From Inia geoffrensis (Eukaryota; Chordata; Mammalia; Artiodactyla; Iniidae), in NCBI GenBank assembly GCA_036417435.1, contig CM070905.1:70325092-70389091 (forward strand): a stretch of DNA of 64,000 nucleotides, written 5' to 3'. The position numbers and the translations under genes are program-made. Of the stretch, positions 40,335-53,299 are shown piece after piece. Below the pieces are notes generated by a model. The model was not told where the DNA came from, did not search any database, and worked only from the letters and a program-made list of their open reading frames with translations. Position 1 is the first letter of the stretch. Each line of letters opens with the position of its first letter.

Positions 40335-40369
<35 letters not shown>
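40335..40369. repeat. (TG)n microsatellite
   Basis: About 17 pure TG units flanked by TATG-type imperfect units. Probably polymorphic. Confidence 0.97.
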
Positions 40370-40373
<4 letters not shown>

Positions 40374-40668
40374 ATGAATAGTTTTAATTAAGAACGTAAG
40401 GAACAGAAAATAACTCACGGTCTTTAAATAAGGGTCATTTCAGAAGTTTCAGTTTTGTTTCTTATTCTATATTTATTCTAAAATCTAAGTTTGCTTCTGT
40501 TGGTTTTTTGCAATATTTTTTCTATACCTTGGGTTGCTTTGGGGAAAAAAAATCTCCATGCAGTCAAAAATTATACCAATTTACATTCATTTTAAGGCAT
40601 ATATTTATTTGCGTTTTAGGTATCTCTGAAATTGAGGTTGTCTTAAAATAGGTAAAACATAGCAGATA

Positions 40669-40690
40669 AATATATATATATATGTATGTA

Positions 40691-40724
<34 letters not shown>
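40669..40724. repeat. (TA)n/(TG)n compound microsatellite
   Basis: TA run, a GTATGTATGTGTGTG interruption, then another TA run of about 10 units. Confidence 0.95.
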
Positions 40725-40725
<1 letters not shown>

Positions 40726-40744
40726 CTGTACAGCCTATGGAGAG

Positions 40745-40935
40745 AAAAACAGCTGGGTTTCAGAAGAAAACCTAAATTTGAATACCAACTGTACAGCTTG
40801 CTTGGAATTTAACCTTGGGCAAACGTCTCCATCTGAGTTTCACTTTTTTCATTTATAAACTGGTGATGATATTTTTCATTCTTCCCTTGTGGAGTTGTTA
40901 GGATAAAAGGAGAGAATGTGGATAAATGCTTTGGA
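40745..40935 (+). mobile_element. MIR fragment
   Basis: 'tttgaataccaactgtacagc', 'aaccttgggcaaacgtctcc', 'tgagtttcacttttttcatttataaactggtgatga' and 'gagttgttaggataaaagga' follow the MIR consensus order. Confidence 0.75.
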
Positions 40936-41970
40936 TGTGCTACAGAAAAAAGAGCAAGTTGTTACAGCTTCGTGGAAAAAGTTGTATTATTTAAAATTTC
41001 TGAATTACAAACCTGTAAGTTACAATGGAAAGGTTTTCAAGCTACTGGGATTTCTAACACTTACAGGCTGGTGTTAACTCAAGCAGGCCCTATGGGGGCA
41101 AGAGTTCATACCTTCAAAGCAGTAATATTAATCTTTCAGTTGTAAGAAAAAAATGACTGAGGTATGGTGGGTATAAATTTGGAATGATTTTCCTGTACAT
41201 TTTTTAAAGTCCTATTCTGGTCATTAGAGGGCTGGAAAAGAATGTTTGTTCAGCTTCTGCTCCAAAATAAATGAAAAACACTAATACTTCAGCCAAAGAA
41301 AAAAAATCTACTTTTGTAATTGCCTTCAAATTATTGTATTTGACGTTTTTCAAAATTCTGATCATTATTTTTCAAATTATTCTGATTTAATATCTTAATG
41401 TGTGGTTAGGCTTATGTTATTTCTCGGCCCTTGTTCAAACTACTGAATGAATTTAAAATATTTAAGTGGTTGCTGAATATTTACTTGGGTTTTGAATTTT
41501 AAAATGATTCACTGTTGACAGAACCTGGAATTTTCACATGATGCTGTTGAGCTGGTGTTCATAGTCGGCCTTTGTGCCAAAATATGCTTGTGAGATTTCC
41601 CAACTTTTGATTTTAAAACAGTTACCGAAATGTGCTATTTATGTCATTTCTTACTTGAAATGAGGTTATTTTCTTTCACAAAGTTTAACAACATTATTAA
41701 GAGGCTTTTAGAAAGAAAGAAAATTTATTAGGGGAATAATTGTATTTCAGCCTACGTTTGAAAAGTGAGATTTGAACATCTCAGTGGTTTAATTTGCATA
41801 CAGTTTTAGGTAGTTTAAAAGTGGGCCATCATCACCTCAAACACATATGAATTACTGCTGAAGACAGGCTAGGTTTAGTTCATCTTCCTTCTTATCACAT
41901 TTCACCTGAATTGTTCCTCCATATTATCTTATCACTGTAAAATGAATAATGCACTTGTAATAGTGGATGA

Positions 41971-42575
41971 AAACTCTCAGAGAATAAACCCGAATTCCTT
42001 AGCATGCCATTCAAGATCTTTCACCATCCGCTCTTCCCGTGTGCATCTCTTCATATATTTCAGCTACAGAGGGTTCCCCAGACATTTTGCCCTTTGTTGC
42101 CTGTCTTTGCTGATCCTCTGCTCTTGACCTATAATACCTTGCTCTGTCTTTGTAAAACTATTCAAATAAAGCCTCCCATTTCTTAAATCAGAGAGAATTG
42201 TTTCCTTAAATTTTCACTTGGGAATCAATCTTACTACTTGAGTGCCACCCCAGACTAATTCAATCAGGATTCAGAGAGAGGGAGAGGCATGTGATTTTTT
42301 GGTTAAAAAAACCCTTTTAAAAATCTTCCTAGCTAATTCTAAATTACAGTGAGGGCTGAGAGTCAGTGTTGTAAGATTTTATTTTACTCTGTCTTTGCCA
42401 TTAACCATACCAATGCTCCATACTATAGATTGCTTTGTGTTTGCTTTTTCCCCAGCTAGACTATCCACCGTTTATTGGTGGAGATCATAGCTTTCTCTTT
42501 GTTGCATCCTTTGGTTTGTAGCATTTTTTTCTTTAGCACAGAGCTTATACTCTCTAAATACTTCTTGAATGGAAT
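41971..42575 (+). mobile_element. L2 fragments
   Basis: 'gccattcaagatctttcaccatc...tctttgctgatcctctgctc' (41975-42235) fits L2 ORF 3' sequence. 'ccagctagactatccaccgtttattggtgg' through 'acagagcttatactctctaaatacttcttgaatgg' (42455-42575) fits the L2 3' end. The middle is less clear. Confidence 0.55.
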
Positions 42576-42974
42576 TTGCAGAATTGGCTGTTCCCTTTTC
42601 ACCAGAGGTAAAACGTACCTAATGAAAGCTTGCATAAACAGGATAATTTGATCAAAATTAAATCTAGAAGACAGCCAGATATTTTAAGACATGAAAATTA
42701 GCGTTGGGTTAAAAATAATAAATAGGAATTGCTTTTATCTGTCTACTGTAGAGTCTAATATGTTTCTTGAAATACTCTTTTCTCTTTTCTCTCCCATTGT
42801 TGGCCAAGCTCTCCTATGCATCAGAGGTTTTCCTGTAACCTTTCCCATGAACAAGTCAGCTTTCCGTAAAATTGTACTAGAATCATAGTTGGCTAGGGTT
42901 CTTTATATTATTAGTCTAATTTATTATTATTAGTCTAACATAAATGTATTGTTAAGACGAACCCAAATAAGTTT

Positions 42975-44057
42975 TCTTTTATTCATTCCAATAATATTAA
43001 TTCAGCAACAGCAGCAGTGAGCGAAACAAACCAAAAGGTCCTCCTGCGTTCATGGATCTTACGTTTGGGGGGGAAAGTAGATGATAAGCAAATAAGCAAA
43101 TAAGTTATACATCATGTTAGAAGGTAAAATGCTATGGAGAAAAATGGAGTAAGAAGGCTGAAGCACAGTGGGGCAGTGGCAGGGGGTAGGGGAGGATAAG
43201 GGCATATTTTTATGTATGGTGGTCAGGATTAGCCTTCTCGGTAAGACAGCAGTGGAACAAAAACTTGAAAGAGATGAAGGACAGACATCTGGAAAAAGTC
43301 AGCGGAGGGAGCGGCCTTTGAGAAGATCCTGAAGGAGTATTTCTGATTTATGCAAGGGACAGAGAGGACGCCTGTGGCTGGGACAGAGTGAGCAAGCGGT
43401 GGGTGGAGTGGTTGGAAATGAGTCAGAGAGTTTCTGGGACCCAGATTGAAGGAATTGAACTTTTGCACCAAGGGAAATGGGGAGCCATTGGTGGCTTTGG
43501 GCCTGATTTTCATTTAAACGTTTGTCTGGCTCCTGAATTGAAAATAGTTTATAGATGGCAAAAGTAGAAACAGTGAGATCACCTGTAAGGCTACTGCAGT
43601 AATTTAAGCAAAGATGATGGAGGTTTGGACCAATATTATAGCAATGGAAGTAAGAGAAATGGTCAGATTTTGGGTGTATTTTGAAGGTGGTGCCAACATA
43701 ATTTCCTGATGGATGAGAATGGGGTGTGAGAGAGACCAGTCACAGATTACCTGTGATTTATGGCCTAAACAACTGGCTTGCTGAATCTGCTATTAACGGG
43801 AATGGGGAGACTGTGGGTGGAACAGGCTTTGGAAGGAACATAAGAGGTTCAGTATTAGATGTGATGCCAATCAGATACCCAAGTGGAGATGTCAGATGGC
43901 AGGTAGTCTAATAGTGGAGTTCAGGGGAGAGGAATAGCTGGAGGTTGAAATTCAGGGAGCCATCAATGTAGAGAGTGGTATTTAGAATTGCTACTAGATG
44001 AAATCAACCAGTTAGTGAGGATAGGTAGAGAAGGGCAGTGATCTGTGAACTGAACCA
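42975..44057 (-). mobile_element. L2 element, long 3' portion
   Basis: About 1.1 kb in the order expected for reversed L2: ATTCATTCCAATAATATTAA at 42982, 'gcgttcatggatcttacg', 'gttagaaggtaaaatgctatggag', 'ggtggtcaggattagcc', 'gagccattggtggctttggg', 'ctactgcagtaatttaagc', 'ggtgtattttgaaggtggtgcc', 'gtggagatgtcagatggcagg'. One of the longest L2 pieces in the window. It is interrupted by a CHR SINE and resumes after it. Confidence 0.85.
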
Positions 44058-44066
44058 AGGACACTC

Positions 44067-44286
44067 CTTTTTTTTTTTTTTTTTTTTTTTTTTTGCGGTA
44101 CGCGGGCCTCTCACTGTTGTGGCCTCTCCCATTGCGGAGCACAGGCTCTGGACGCACAGGCTCAGCGGCCATGGCTCACGGGCCCAGCCACTCCGCGGCA
44201 TGTGGGATCTTCCCGGACCGGGGCACGAACCCGTGTCCCCTGCATCGGCAGGCGGACTCTCAACCACTGTGCCACCAGGGAAGCCC
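44067..44286 (-). mobile_element. CHR SINE nested in L2
   Basis: Long T-run (44068-44094), an almost undamaged body and a head ending AGGGAAGCCC at 44286. Exact 9-base target duplications AGGACACTC at 44058-44066 and 44287-44295. The intact CpGs and long tail indicate a recent insertion. Confidence 0.96.
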
Positions 44287-44295
44287 AGGACACTC

Positions 44296-44520
44296 TTATA
44301 ATAACAGTTTTCGGAGACAAGGAGGAACCAGCCAGGGAGCCTGAGAAGCAATGGCCTGTCAGGTAGGTGGAAAACCTGGTAGAGGCGGGTGTCTTGGAAG
44401 CCAAATGCACATGATTTTAAGGAGGCAGAGTTGAACATCTGTGTCAAATGCTGCTAAGTAAGATGAGAACTAAGATATGATTCTTAAGTTGATCAATGAA
44501 GAAGTCACTGAAAAAAGCAA
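44296..44520 (-). mobile_element. L2 continuation after SINE
   Basis: 'caaggaggaaccagccagggagcctgagaagcaatggcctgtcagg' and 'gtcaaatgctgctaagtaagatgagaac' continue the L2 order broken at 44057. Confidence 0.8.
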
Positions 44521-45689
44521 TTACCCTTTTATTTTGTCATATGATAGACTATATGTCCCTCAACGGTAAGGACCGTGTCCCAGTCACTCCGGCTTTCCTG
44601 AATGCCCAGCACAGCCTTGCCACATGGTTGACGTTTAGTTGATTGAATGAAGGAGGCAGTGCAGGGCTGTTTCGCCCATAATTCCACTTCTTGTCTCCCA
44701 AAACTGCTCCGAAGAAGGAAGATGTAGGGTGGGGTTGAAACTTTGTTGGCAGCTGTGAGTGCTACCTCAAACCAGTTATCCTTGGAAAATGGCAAGTCAG
44801 GCTGCCTTACTTTTGATTCTCTTTATATAATTTCTTCCCAGCAGATATTATATATTATGTATTCTGTGCCTTGTAAGTATCAAGCAATCTGCTTGGCACC
44901 AAGGAGAACATAGAGAAGAAAAATATGTGACAACAGCACATCAGCCTTCCTCGTATCATTTGAGGAATGAAAATGAGACGAAGAACTGCGGTCTTGGCTT
45001 CCACACTAAATGTCTGGATATTTAGCAGTATCCAGATTATTTACAGAATTTTCAAATTTCCATCCAGATGTTTGGTATCAGAGAAACACATGCTTCATAA
45101 TCACTGAATTGTTCTTCAGTTGTTCACATTAGGCAGAAGTTCAGAGGGAGAGTTCAGTGTCACGTGTGATTGATTACTCTTAGGACTGTTGAAGCATGGA
45201 GAGGTCTGGGGCCTTAGTTTTTAATGTATCGGTAGATGCTGTGTTACATTTTGGTGGTATAGTCCTTTTCAATCTTATTACTGTTTTAAGTTTCTTACCC
45301 TCCGCTAGCATCACGTCTTCTCTCTTGCTTTAGTGCTGACAGAACATTTTTGAATGATTTAACTGCAGAATCGCACCCAGTTTTTCCAAAGGTTCTACGT
45401 TCCTCTTTCGTCCTCAACGCAATTCACTTACCCTGGTAGAATTTGGATGCTCAAAAAACGTAGCTGCGCTAGAAATGATTCAAGTCTCTCTTTGCATGTT
45501 GTTTCTGCAATGTGGTGGATATTTGGTGAAAGAATGAAACTCTCTTTTTATAGGTTATATAGAGAAAGAATAATCTGTAACACATGAGGCTGGATTTCTT
45601 CACCCCAAATATTGATTATGTTAGGGAATAAGCATTTTCCTATCCCTAAAGCCTAATGAGCAAGATCATGAGCTCTTTCAGTCTGCAGT

Positions 45690-45975
45690 GTATTTTGAGT
45701 ACCTCTTCTGTACCAGGCACTTAGCCACATGCTAGGAATATCAGGTCAACACGTGCTTTGACTGTATGGCACTCAAAGTGTAGAGGGCTCATTAGAAGAA
45801 TCTGAAGTATGACTGGAGGTGGGGAGTAGTGGCTAATGAGTCACCTCGAGAGGTAAGCCAGGCCCTTCACATTCTTGGATTTGTCAGCCTGGTATTTGGA
45901 CTTTATTCTGAGATTAGAAACAAAAGATAGCTGGCATGGGAATGACCTGATCTATTGGCTTTAAATTAAAGGCCA
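45690..45975 (-). mobile_element. L2 fragment
   Basis: 'ttgagtacctcttctgtaccaggcac', 'cactcaaagtgtagagggc' and 'tatttggactttattctgag' fit reversed L2, with an internal gap of several hundred consensus bases. Confidence 0.65.
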
Positions 45976-46268
45976 TGAAAGAATACCATATGAGGAATAG
46001 AGTCAAGCTGCCAGTAAGAGAAACCCAGCTAGTGCTGCTTTCAATAGTAAGCTGTATTATTTTCATGTAGCAAGATGTCTAGAAGTAGGTAATCTAGAGA
46101 AGGTGCACAATGCAAGCATGTTATCAAGGTCCCAATTATCCTGCCCTACCATCCTTGGTATGTGACTTTCTTCTTTGTCACCCAATTACATCTGCAACTC
46201 TAGGCATTAGGATTTGTTCCCTGCTGGAAGAAGGATAACGCTGTAAAATGCTTTTCCTCATAAAGCTC

Positions 46269-46295
46269 TGTGTGTGTGTGTGTGTGTGTGTGTGT
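46269..46295. repeat. (TG)n microsatellite
   Basis: Thirteen TG units. Confidence 0.95.
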
Positions 46296-46440
46296 TAGAA
46301 TAGTTCTATTGAGGTATTAATGACATACAATAAGCTGCGCACATTTAAAGTATAAATTTGATAAAGTTGTGACACATATATACACCTGTGAACCCATCAT
46401 TGCATTCACGACCTTGAAATATCAACCCCCGAAGTTTCCT
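46296..46440 (-). mobile_element. Old L1 3'-end fragment
   Basis: 'gttctattgaggtattaatgacatac', 'cgcacatttaaagtataaatttgat', 'gaacccatcattgcattcacgacc' match the reverse complement of an L1M 3' UTR. Confidence 0.8.
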
Positions 46441-48129
46441 TATCCTCCTTTGTAATCCCTCTGTCCTGCCACATAACCTTTGCTCCCAATTTGCAGGCAA
46501 CCACTGACCTGCTCAGCAGTAAAATTGAGGCTGGAGTTCAATTTGGTAAGCCTGGGGAGGGTGTTTGCAGGAGGGAGATGGCCTAGGACATTTCTCTGGC
46601 TCATTGAGTCCCTTCTCGTTTGGTCCTTAGAGTAAAAAGTTTCAGGGAGGTCTTTTAGGCTAAAAGGGAGTGCTCCTATTTTGTAAAGGCCCATTGACAA
46701 AGTGAAGGATTTAGAGTTAGTCTAGGTGGGGAAGGTGGTCACAGTGGGGAAGGTAGACAGGGTCACTGCAAGTTTGCAAGTATTAAAAATGCTACGATAA
46801 ACACTTGCAAGATGAAGCTTGCCTTGACCAGAATTCTTTATAAGTTATAAATGAACTTAAAAGAATGTGTTGGCGAGATAGCACAAACTCTTAGAAGGAT
46901 ATAATTGGGAGATTGAATAGTTGGATCATCAAGTATGGCTGGATCAAGGGGCTCAGAAAAGGTCAGAGCTCTCTTGTTCCTTCTATCCATTTCTCAGCCC
47001 AGCTTGCCTCTGCGTAGATTCTTTTTGAGGCCAGAACTTTCCATGTGCAAGATGGCCACTGGCAGAATCAATTTTAATTGTCCTTATGGCTTGCTATACC
47101 AGAGGAACCCTTGTTTTCTCTTTCAATATTCCTGTATGATCATATGGGACATACTAATTAACCCTGTTGGTTTATGGACCCAACCCATGAACCAATCACT
47201 GTGTGTAGGAGGATGAGCAACCATGATTGCTGCTGGCAATGGTTGGAGGGGGCCAGTGAGACACTGCGATTATGGGTTTTATAAGAAATGTATGTGCTGG
47301 GTTGTAAAAACACTGTATGTCCCCTACAGAGATCATTTGTCCCCTGAGTAGGAATTTGAATCTTCTATTCCTAATTCTAGAATGTTCTAGAAACTCCATC
47401 ATTTGAAAGGCCTACTGTAGTGGTTTAATGCTTCAACACCTACTTAAGCTAGATTGTAAAGAACATTATGCACAACACTTTTTTTCTTTCTTCTGGAGTG
47501 GCATTGTGCGTTGTTGATCCAAAAGGTGCGTAAATACATGTTTATTAGTTTTAAATAATTTTATTTGCTACAGTGATCTCAAAGATAAAGACTGTGCATC
47601 CCGACTAGGATTTCTTGCTCCCCTACTCCAGGCAATGCACTGTGTGCTTGTATATGACTGTCGGCATACGTGACAAATTTTCTAGGTCAGGTAAAAGAAA
47701 AATAAGCACAAAATGAATAAGCAAGGATTTGGTAGTTAACTAATAGCAAAGTTGCATGAGTGAGGACCTTATTGTTCGTTTATACATGACTGTGCAACCA
47801 GATCTCATAGGGAGTAAGTCAAGGAGACGCTAATCAAACCTATATCAGTCTGGCTACAAAGCAAGAACTACAGTTTTTGTGCATTATAATATTGTCCTTA
47901 CTATTATATCTCGATGTTAAAAATTACTTAACTGTATTGCTAGGCACTATGATATGGTCCTACAGGAAGAAAAAATTGCACCAAACGGAAAGGTTGCTGC
48001 CGTTCTGCCTCTGTCATTGGGCATGTCATTTTGCTACTCTGATTTATCACCTATAAAATGAGGGGACTCGGTTAAGGTCACTGGCCAGATAGCTTTGTGC
48101 CGCCAGTGCCCTCCTTCATCAGAATCTAT
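46441..48129. other. Intronic DNA, little recognised
   Basis: No exon. A MIR fragment (plus) is likely at about 48000-48110 ('ctctgtcattgggcatgtcat...cacctataaaatgaggggactcgg'). 47000-47300 may be an old transposon piece, not named. Confidence 0.45.
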
Positions 48130-48366
48130 GGGATTTCCCTGGCAGTCCAGTGGTTAAGAATTCACCTTCTAATGCAGGGGATGCGGGTTCGATCCCTGGT
48201 TGGGGAACTACGATCCCTCATGTCATGGGGCAACTAAGCCCACGCACCGCAACTACTGAGCCCACGAGCCTCAACTAGAGAGAAGCCAGGGCGCCACAAT
48301 GAAAGATCCCGCGCAACTAAGACCGGTTGCAGCCAAAAATAAAAATAAATTAATTTTTTAAAAAAA
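48130..48366 (+). mobile_element. CHR-type SINE, older variant
   Basis: Head GGGATTTCCCTGGCAGTCCA, body with 'caactactgagcccacgagcc' and 'gcaactaagaccggttgc', and an AAATAAA-rich tail. Exact 9-base target duplications AGAATCTAT at 48121-48129 and 48367-48375. Confidence 0.93.
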
Positions 48367-49145
48367 AGAATCTATCCATGTGCGCACTAATAGCTTTGCC
48401 ACCACCTCCTTTTTTAAAGATTTGCTTGGGGAAGCAATACCAGTTGTAGCCACTTTTATAATCTTGCCTTGGCGTGGCTTTTCATAAATTTTAGCTTTTG
48501 TACTGTCTCTTTTAAAAGCTCTTTTTTGTATGATTCACTTTTCTTTGTTTTAAAGAGAGAACAGGAAAGGTTGGCGCTTCCTGTTCATAAATAACATTGC
48601 TATCAACAAGTTAACAGATCCATAATTTGTTTTTATCAGCCTTCTGTCTCCCAAAGGAAGGAAACTATTTGTCATAGGTCTAAATTTGCTTTCTATTACC
48701 ATTGGTCTCATAAGGAAACTGTTGTTATTATTAAACAAAAAATTCATGCAGTTTCTTTGTCTACCAGGTTCTAGTTACAATCAGGCTTTTAAATTATACA
48801 GTTAGAATCTTATTGGAATCCATAATTTTTATATCACTCATTTGGAAGACTTCACATAATCCCATTCTCTTCAAAATTACAAACCAACCATAACATACAA
48901 TTACCACTATTCAGAAATAAATTGCTTCATTATTACCTTTAAAAGGCTCCTTCTTAGTAAAAGTTAAAGAAACACTGATAATCAGATCTCATTAGAGGCA
49001 TATCATAAAACTTTAGCTGTTGTTTCTAATTTAAAAAGTTAATTATGAGTACTTGGGGATTTTTGTTACAGTGTGTTAGAGACAGCAGTCACACCCAAAA
49101 ACATTTATGTTGTTTTCAATTTTGCTTTATTAAAAAAACCAAACA

Positions 49146-49500
49146 GGGCTTCCCTGGTGATACAGTGGTTAAGAATCCACCTGCCAATGCAGGGGACACG
49201 GGTTTAAGCCCTGGTCCGGGAAGATCCCACATGCCGCGGAGCAACTAAGCCAGTGCGCCATGACTACTGAGCCTGTGCTCTAGAGCCCGCGAAACACAAC
49301 TACTGAGCCCCTGTGCCACAACTACTGAAGCCCGCGTGCGTAGAGCCCGTGCTCCGCAACGAGAGAAGCCACTGCAATGAGCAGCCTGTGCACCGCAAGG
49401 AAGAGTAGCCCCCTACTCACCGCAACTAGAGAAAGCCCGCACGAAGCAACGAAGACCCAATGCAGCCATAAATAAATAAATGTTAAAAAAAACCCAAAAG
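49146..49500 (+). mobile_element. Long-form CHR SINE
   Basis: Head GGGCTTCCCTGGTGATACAG and a long body with four 'acaactactgag'-type units, ending in an AAATAAATAAA tail. Target duplications AAACCAAACA (49136-49145) and AACCCAAACA (49501-49510), one mismatch. Confidence 0.93.
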
Positions 49501-50094
49501 AACCCAAACATATTTTGGGGGTTTATCATAAAATTGAGTCACTTAAGTAAGTTTATGTTTGGACAGTTTCTCTGTTGTGGTAATAAATGCAAAATTTGTT
49601 TTCAATTGGACAGTTAAATCATGTTCTCTTCCACGTTACAAATGAGAATGTGTATTTAGGAGTCGGGCACCAGAAAGAGGTGATAGGGTGGTGTCAAGAT
49701 GCACACGTGAGTCTACCCAAGTATGACAGACCTAGAGCTTCACTTTCTGTTATAAACAAGTGGAGAGTCAGTGAATTACTGCCTACTGTCTTCAGGTCTC
49801 TACCACCTTCATTTGAAAGCTTTCCTTTTTCTTAAGTGGGTGCAAATTGTAGGGGAGACTGTGGGCAGTACCTGGAGATGCACAGTTGGGAATTAATGTG
49901 AAATATTTGAGAGACAAATGAGAATATCTTGATGCAAGTAGCCATGTTTGGGGAATTGTGGGAAAAAAGGCTGGATGAGGCAAATTGGACAGATTTACAG
50001 AGGAAAGCAAAGCGGAAGAATTTAGTATTGGTGTTCCAGTAAGAAAAGGGTCGTTACATTTTCAGGCTACTTGTAACTTGGAAATGCTTTATAT

Positions 50095-51340
50095 GCACAG
50101 AAAGTAATACGGTGTACTCATGTGATCCCAACAGCCTGAGTTCACAAATGCCAGTGTTTTCCTATGTCTCTTTTTAAGAGGTTCAAAGTTATAGTACAGC
50201 TAAAGGGCCCCTCTCTGTTCCCTTTCCCAATCCCCACCAAAAGTATCATACTCACTATCCTAAAATCAACATAAGTCATTTCTATGTATGTTTATATATG
50301 ACAATTTTATCTGGTAATCAACCACAGAGAATATATAATGGTTTGTTTTTTAATAATTAATTTATTTTTGGCTGCGTTGGTGCACGTGGGCTTTCTCTGG
50401 TTGCCAAGAGCGGGGGCTACCCTTCCTTGCTGTGCTCGGGCTTCTCATTGCCGTGGCTTCTCTTGTTGCGGAGCGAGGGCTCTAGGGCTTCAGTAGTTGC
50501 AGCGTGTGGGCTCAGTAGTTGTGGCTCACGGTCTTAGTTGCTCCGCGGCATGTGGGATCTTCCCAGACCGGGGCACGAACCCGTGTCTCCTGCATCGGCA
50601 GGTGGACCCTCAACCACTGCGCCACCAGGGCAGTCCTAAAGTGTTGTTTTTGTGTTGAAAACTTATGTAAATGGTCTGTTTTATCAATATTTATACAGTT
50701 TGTTTCATTTTTATGTTTGGAATTTATAGATTTAATAGAAATAGATTAACACTTGTATTCTACTGTGTGATCACACCAGAGTTTGTGAATTCCCTAGTCA
50801 TGGTGTTTGAGGTGGTTTTACATTTTTTACTGTTACAACCAAGGCTGCAGTAAAACCCTGATACATATATGTCTGGCTGGGGACATGGGCATTTTTCTTG
50901 GATATTAACCTAGAAGCAGAATTGCTGGGTTAGTAAGAGACACATATCTATAACTTTTTGAGGTGCTGCCAAATTGTTCTGTAAAGTGCCTGCAACAGTT
51001 GACACTTCTACTGGAATGTGAGTTCTAGGTTCTCTGCATCCTCGCATCATTAGGCTTAATGTTTGCCAATCTAGTGAATGTGAGATCCACTCTGAGTTTC
51101 ACTAGTGAGTACCTCATTGTTCTAATTTTTGCTTTCCTGATATATAATGAGATTTAACATCTTTCATTTGTTTATTGGCCTTTTGGATTCTTCTTCCGTG
51201 AACTGCCTCTCATTACCTTTGACCACTTTTCAGTGTGCTTTTTAGTCCTTTTAAATTGATTTGTAAGTGTTCTTTAATATATACTTCTGTGCTGGAAATA
51301 TCTTCTAGTCCTAGGCATATCCGACATTTTTCTGTTTTTT
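50095..51340 (-). mobile_element. Old L1M fragment interrupted by a SINE
   Basis: Both sides of the SINE read as reversed old L1: left 'tcttttt...gttcaaagttatag' and 'aagtcatttctatgtatg'; right 'cctagaagcagaattgctggg', 'gaggtgctgccaaattgttc', 'gagtacctcattgttctaattttt', 'cctgatatataatgagatttaac'. Heavily diverged. Confidence 0.7.
50346..50637 (-). mobile_element. Long-form CHR SINE nested in L1M
   Basis: TTTAATAATTAATTTATTTT tail, 'ggctttctctggttgccaag' and 'cagtagttgtggctcacgg' units, and a head ending CCACCAGGGCAGTCCT. Nested in an old L1M, so the younger of the two. Confidence 0.92.
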
Positions 51341-51374
51341 TTTTTTTATCATAGAATTTAAAATTTTAATGTGA

Positions 51375-51600
51375 GGTGTAGTTTGGTGGGTTAGAAGATG
51401 GATTCATATCCCAGTTCTATCCCTTCCTTGCTGTGTAACCTTGAGCTAATTTCTTAACATCTCTGTGCACAACTTCCCCCATCTGGAAAATGGGGGCAAT
51501 AGTACTACCTACCTCTTAGGGCTGTTGAGAAGACTGAATTAGTTAATAAATGTAAAACATTTTGAATACTTCTTGTATGTAGTAAATGACATATTTGTAT
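51375..51600 (+). mobile_element. MIR element
   Basis: Nearly full-length order: 'tggtgggttagaagatgg', 'tgctgtgtaaccttgagc', 'cccatctggaaaatgggggc', 'ctacctcttagggctgttgagaag', 'ttaataaatgtaaaac'. Confidence 0.85.
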
Positions 51601-52808
51601 TATATGTGCTTTTGGGGGGTCTTGTTTAAGAGTGTTTCTTTAACCACAAAGGCAAAATATCTTTCTGTATTTTTTTCCCCAAAAGTTAAAATTTTGCTTT
51701 TTATATTTAGGCTTTAAACCTATGGCATGAGGTAGAGATTACTACTATTATTTTTCAAAATGGGAAGGTAGTTGTGGAAGAGCTATTAATTAAAGACTGC
51801 TCTTTCCCTACTGAGGTAGAATTCCATATCTCATCAAGCCCACACTGTTGGTTTGTTTAGTTAATTGATTTTAATTACCAAACCATTATAATAAATTCTG
51901 ATATTTGTTTGAGTTATTTTTAACTTCTTTAGTTCTTTTAGTTTTGTTTATATATTTAATTTTACTAAATAAAAAAAAATAAAACACATTCAAAAGCTAT
52001 AGAGTCAGGCTCAGGTTTTGAAGAGCATGGTGAAAGCAATAACAAAGACAGAATTTGGGATGGTTAAATGTGACCACTGACAAAGGTTGATTTGCCACTA
52101 GGAGCATTTCTTATGCAGGGTGCTAGTGACAGTGTAGCTGGGCTGAGAAAAAGTGCAGCAGACATAGGCCTTTCTCTTTAATCTTAAAAATGTTCCTAGC
52201 TCTTTGATGACATTTATTCTTCCATGTAACTTAAGGGATCATTGTATAAATTTTTACCCCAAACCATGAGACTTCGACTAGAAATACATGAAATTTGTAG
52301 GCTAAATTGGAGGTGAATTGATACTCTATTGTAACGAGTATTCCCACCATGAACATGATAAATCTCTTCATTTAATTTAGGTCTTTTTCATGTTCTTCAA
52401 TTCATTTCATAATTTTCTCCATGGATGTGTTGTAATACTTCTTTTAGATTTATTTATATGTACGTCATATTTTGGGGACCTATTACAAATTGATTTTAAG
52501 GAAATGCATGAAAAGATTTGGGGGTGCATCAGCATGCTGTTGATTTTGTATAGTGACCTTTCTGTGACCTTTTACACTGAAAATACAGCTTTCTGGAGGT
52601 CTAGACATGTAAGGGTCTTAGTTCAACCTCCCGCTTCTGCCTGGTTTAAAACCCAAGTCCTTCCCCTTTAGGGACTGTTCTGATCTGGGAATTCCTTCGC
52701 ACCCTCTCATGGCCACACAGTGCCCGTTGTATGCTTGCCATCTGACTTTCAGTTCTCCTTTCCTTTCTGGCCTGTGGGAATTTCCCATAGTTTCTCAGCA
52801 CTCAGCTA

Positions 52809-53196
52809 TATATTTATAAATATACATATAAATAAATATATATTATTTTAAAATTTATTTATTTATCTTTTTTGTTAATTAATTAATTTATTTTTGGCCG
52901 CGTTGGGTCTTTGTTGCTGCGTGCAGGCTTTCTCTAGTTGCGGCGAGCGAGGGTTACTCTTGGTTGCGGTGCGTGGGCTTCTCATTGTGGTGGCTTCTCT
53001 TGTTGCGGAGTGCGGGCTCTAGGTGCACACGGGCTTCAGTAGTCGTGGCTCGAGGGCTCTAGAGCGCAGCCTCAGTAGTTGTGGCGCACAGGCTTAGTTG
53101 TTCCACAGTGTGTGGGATCTTCCCGGACCAGGGTTGGAACCCATGTCCCCTGCATTGGCAGGTGGATTTTTAACCACTGCACCACCAGGGAAGTCC
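52809..53196 (-). mobile_element. Long-form CHR SINE with long AT tail
   Basis: AT-rich tail at 52809-52895, a long body ('ggctttctctagttgcggcg', 'ggctctagagcgcagcctc') and a head ending CACCAGGGAAGTCC. Target duplications CTCAGCTA at 52801-52808 and 53197-53204. Confidence 0.92.
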
Positions 53197-53299
53197 CTCA
53201 GCTAAATGTTTAAATAAAATGTTGTCTTTTTCAATATTTTAAAGTATGAGTAGCAGGAAGGACTCAGTTACGTGGGTAACTCAGTTGCCCAGGTTCTAT

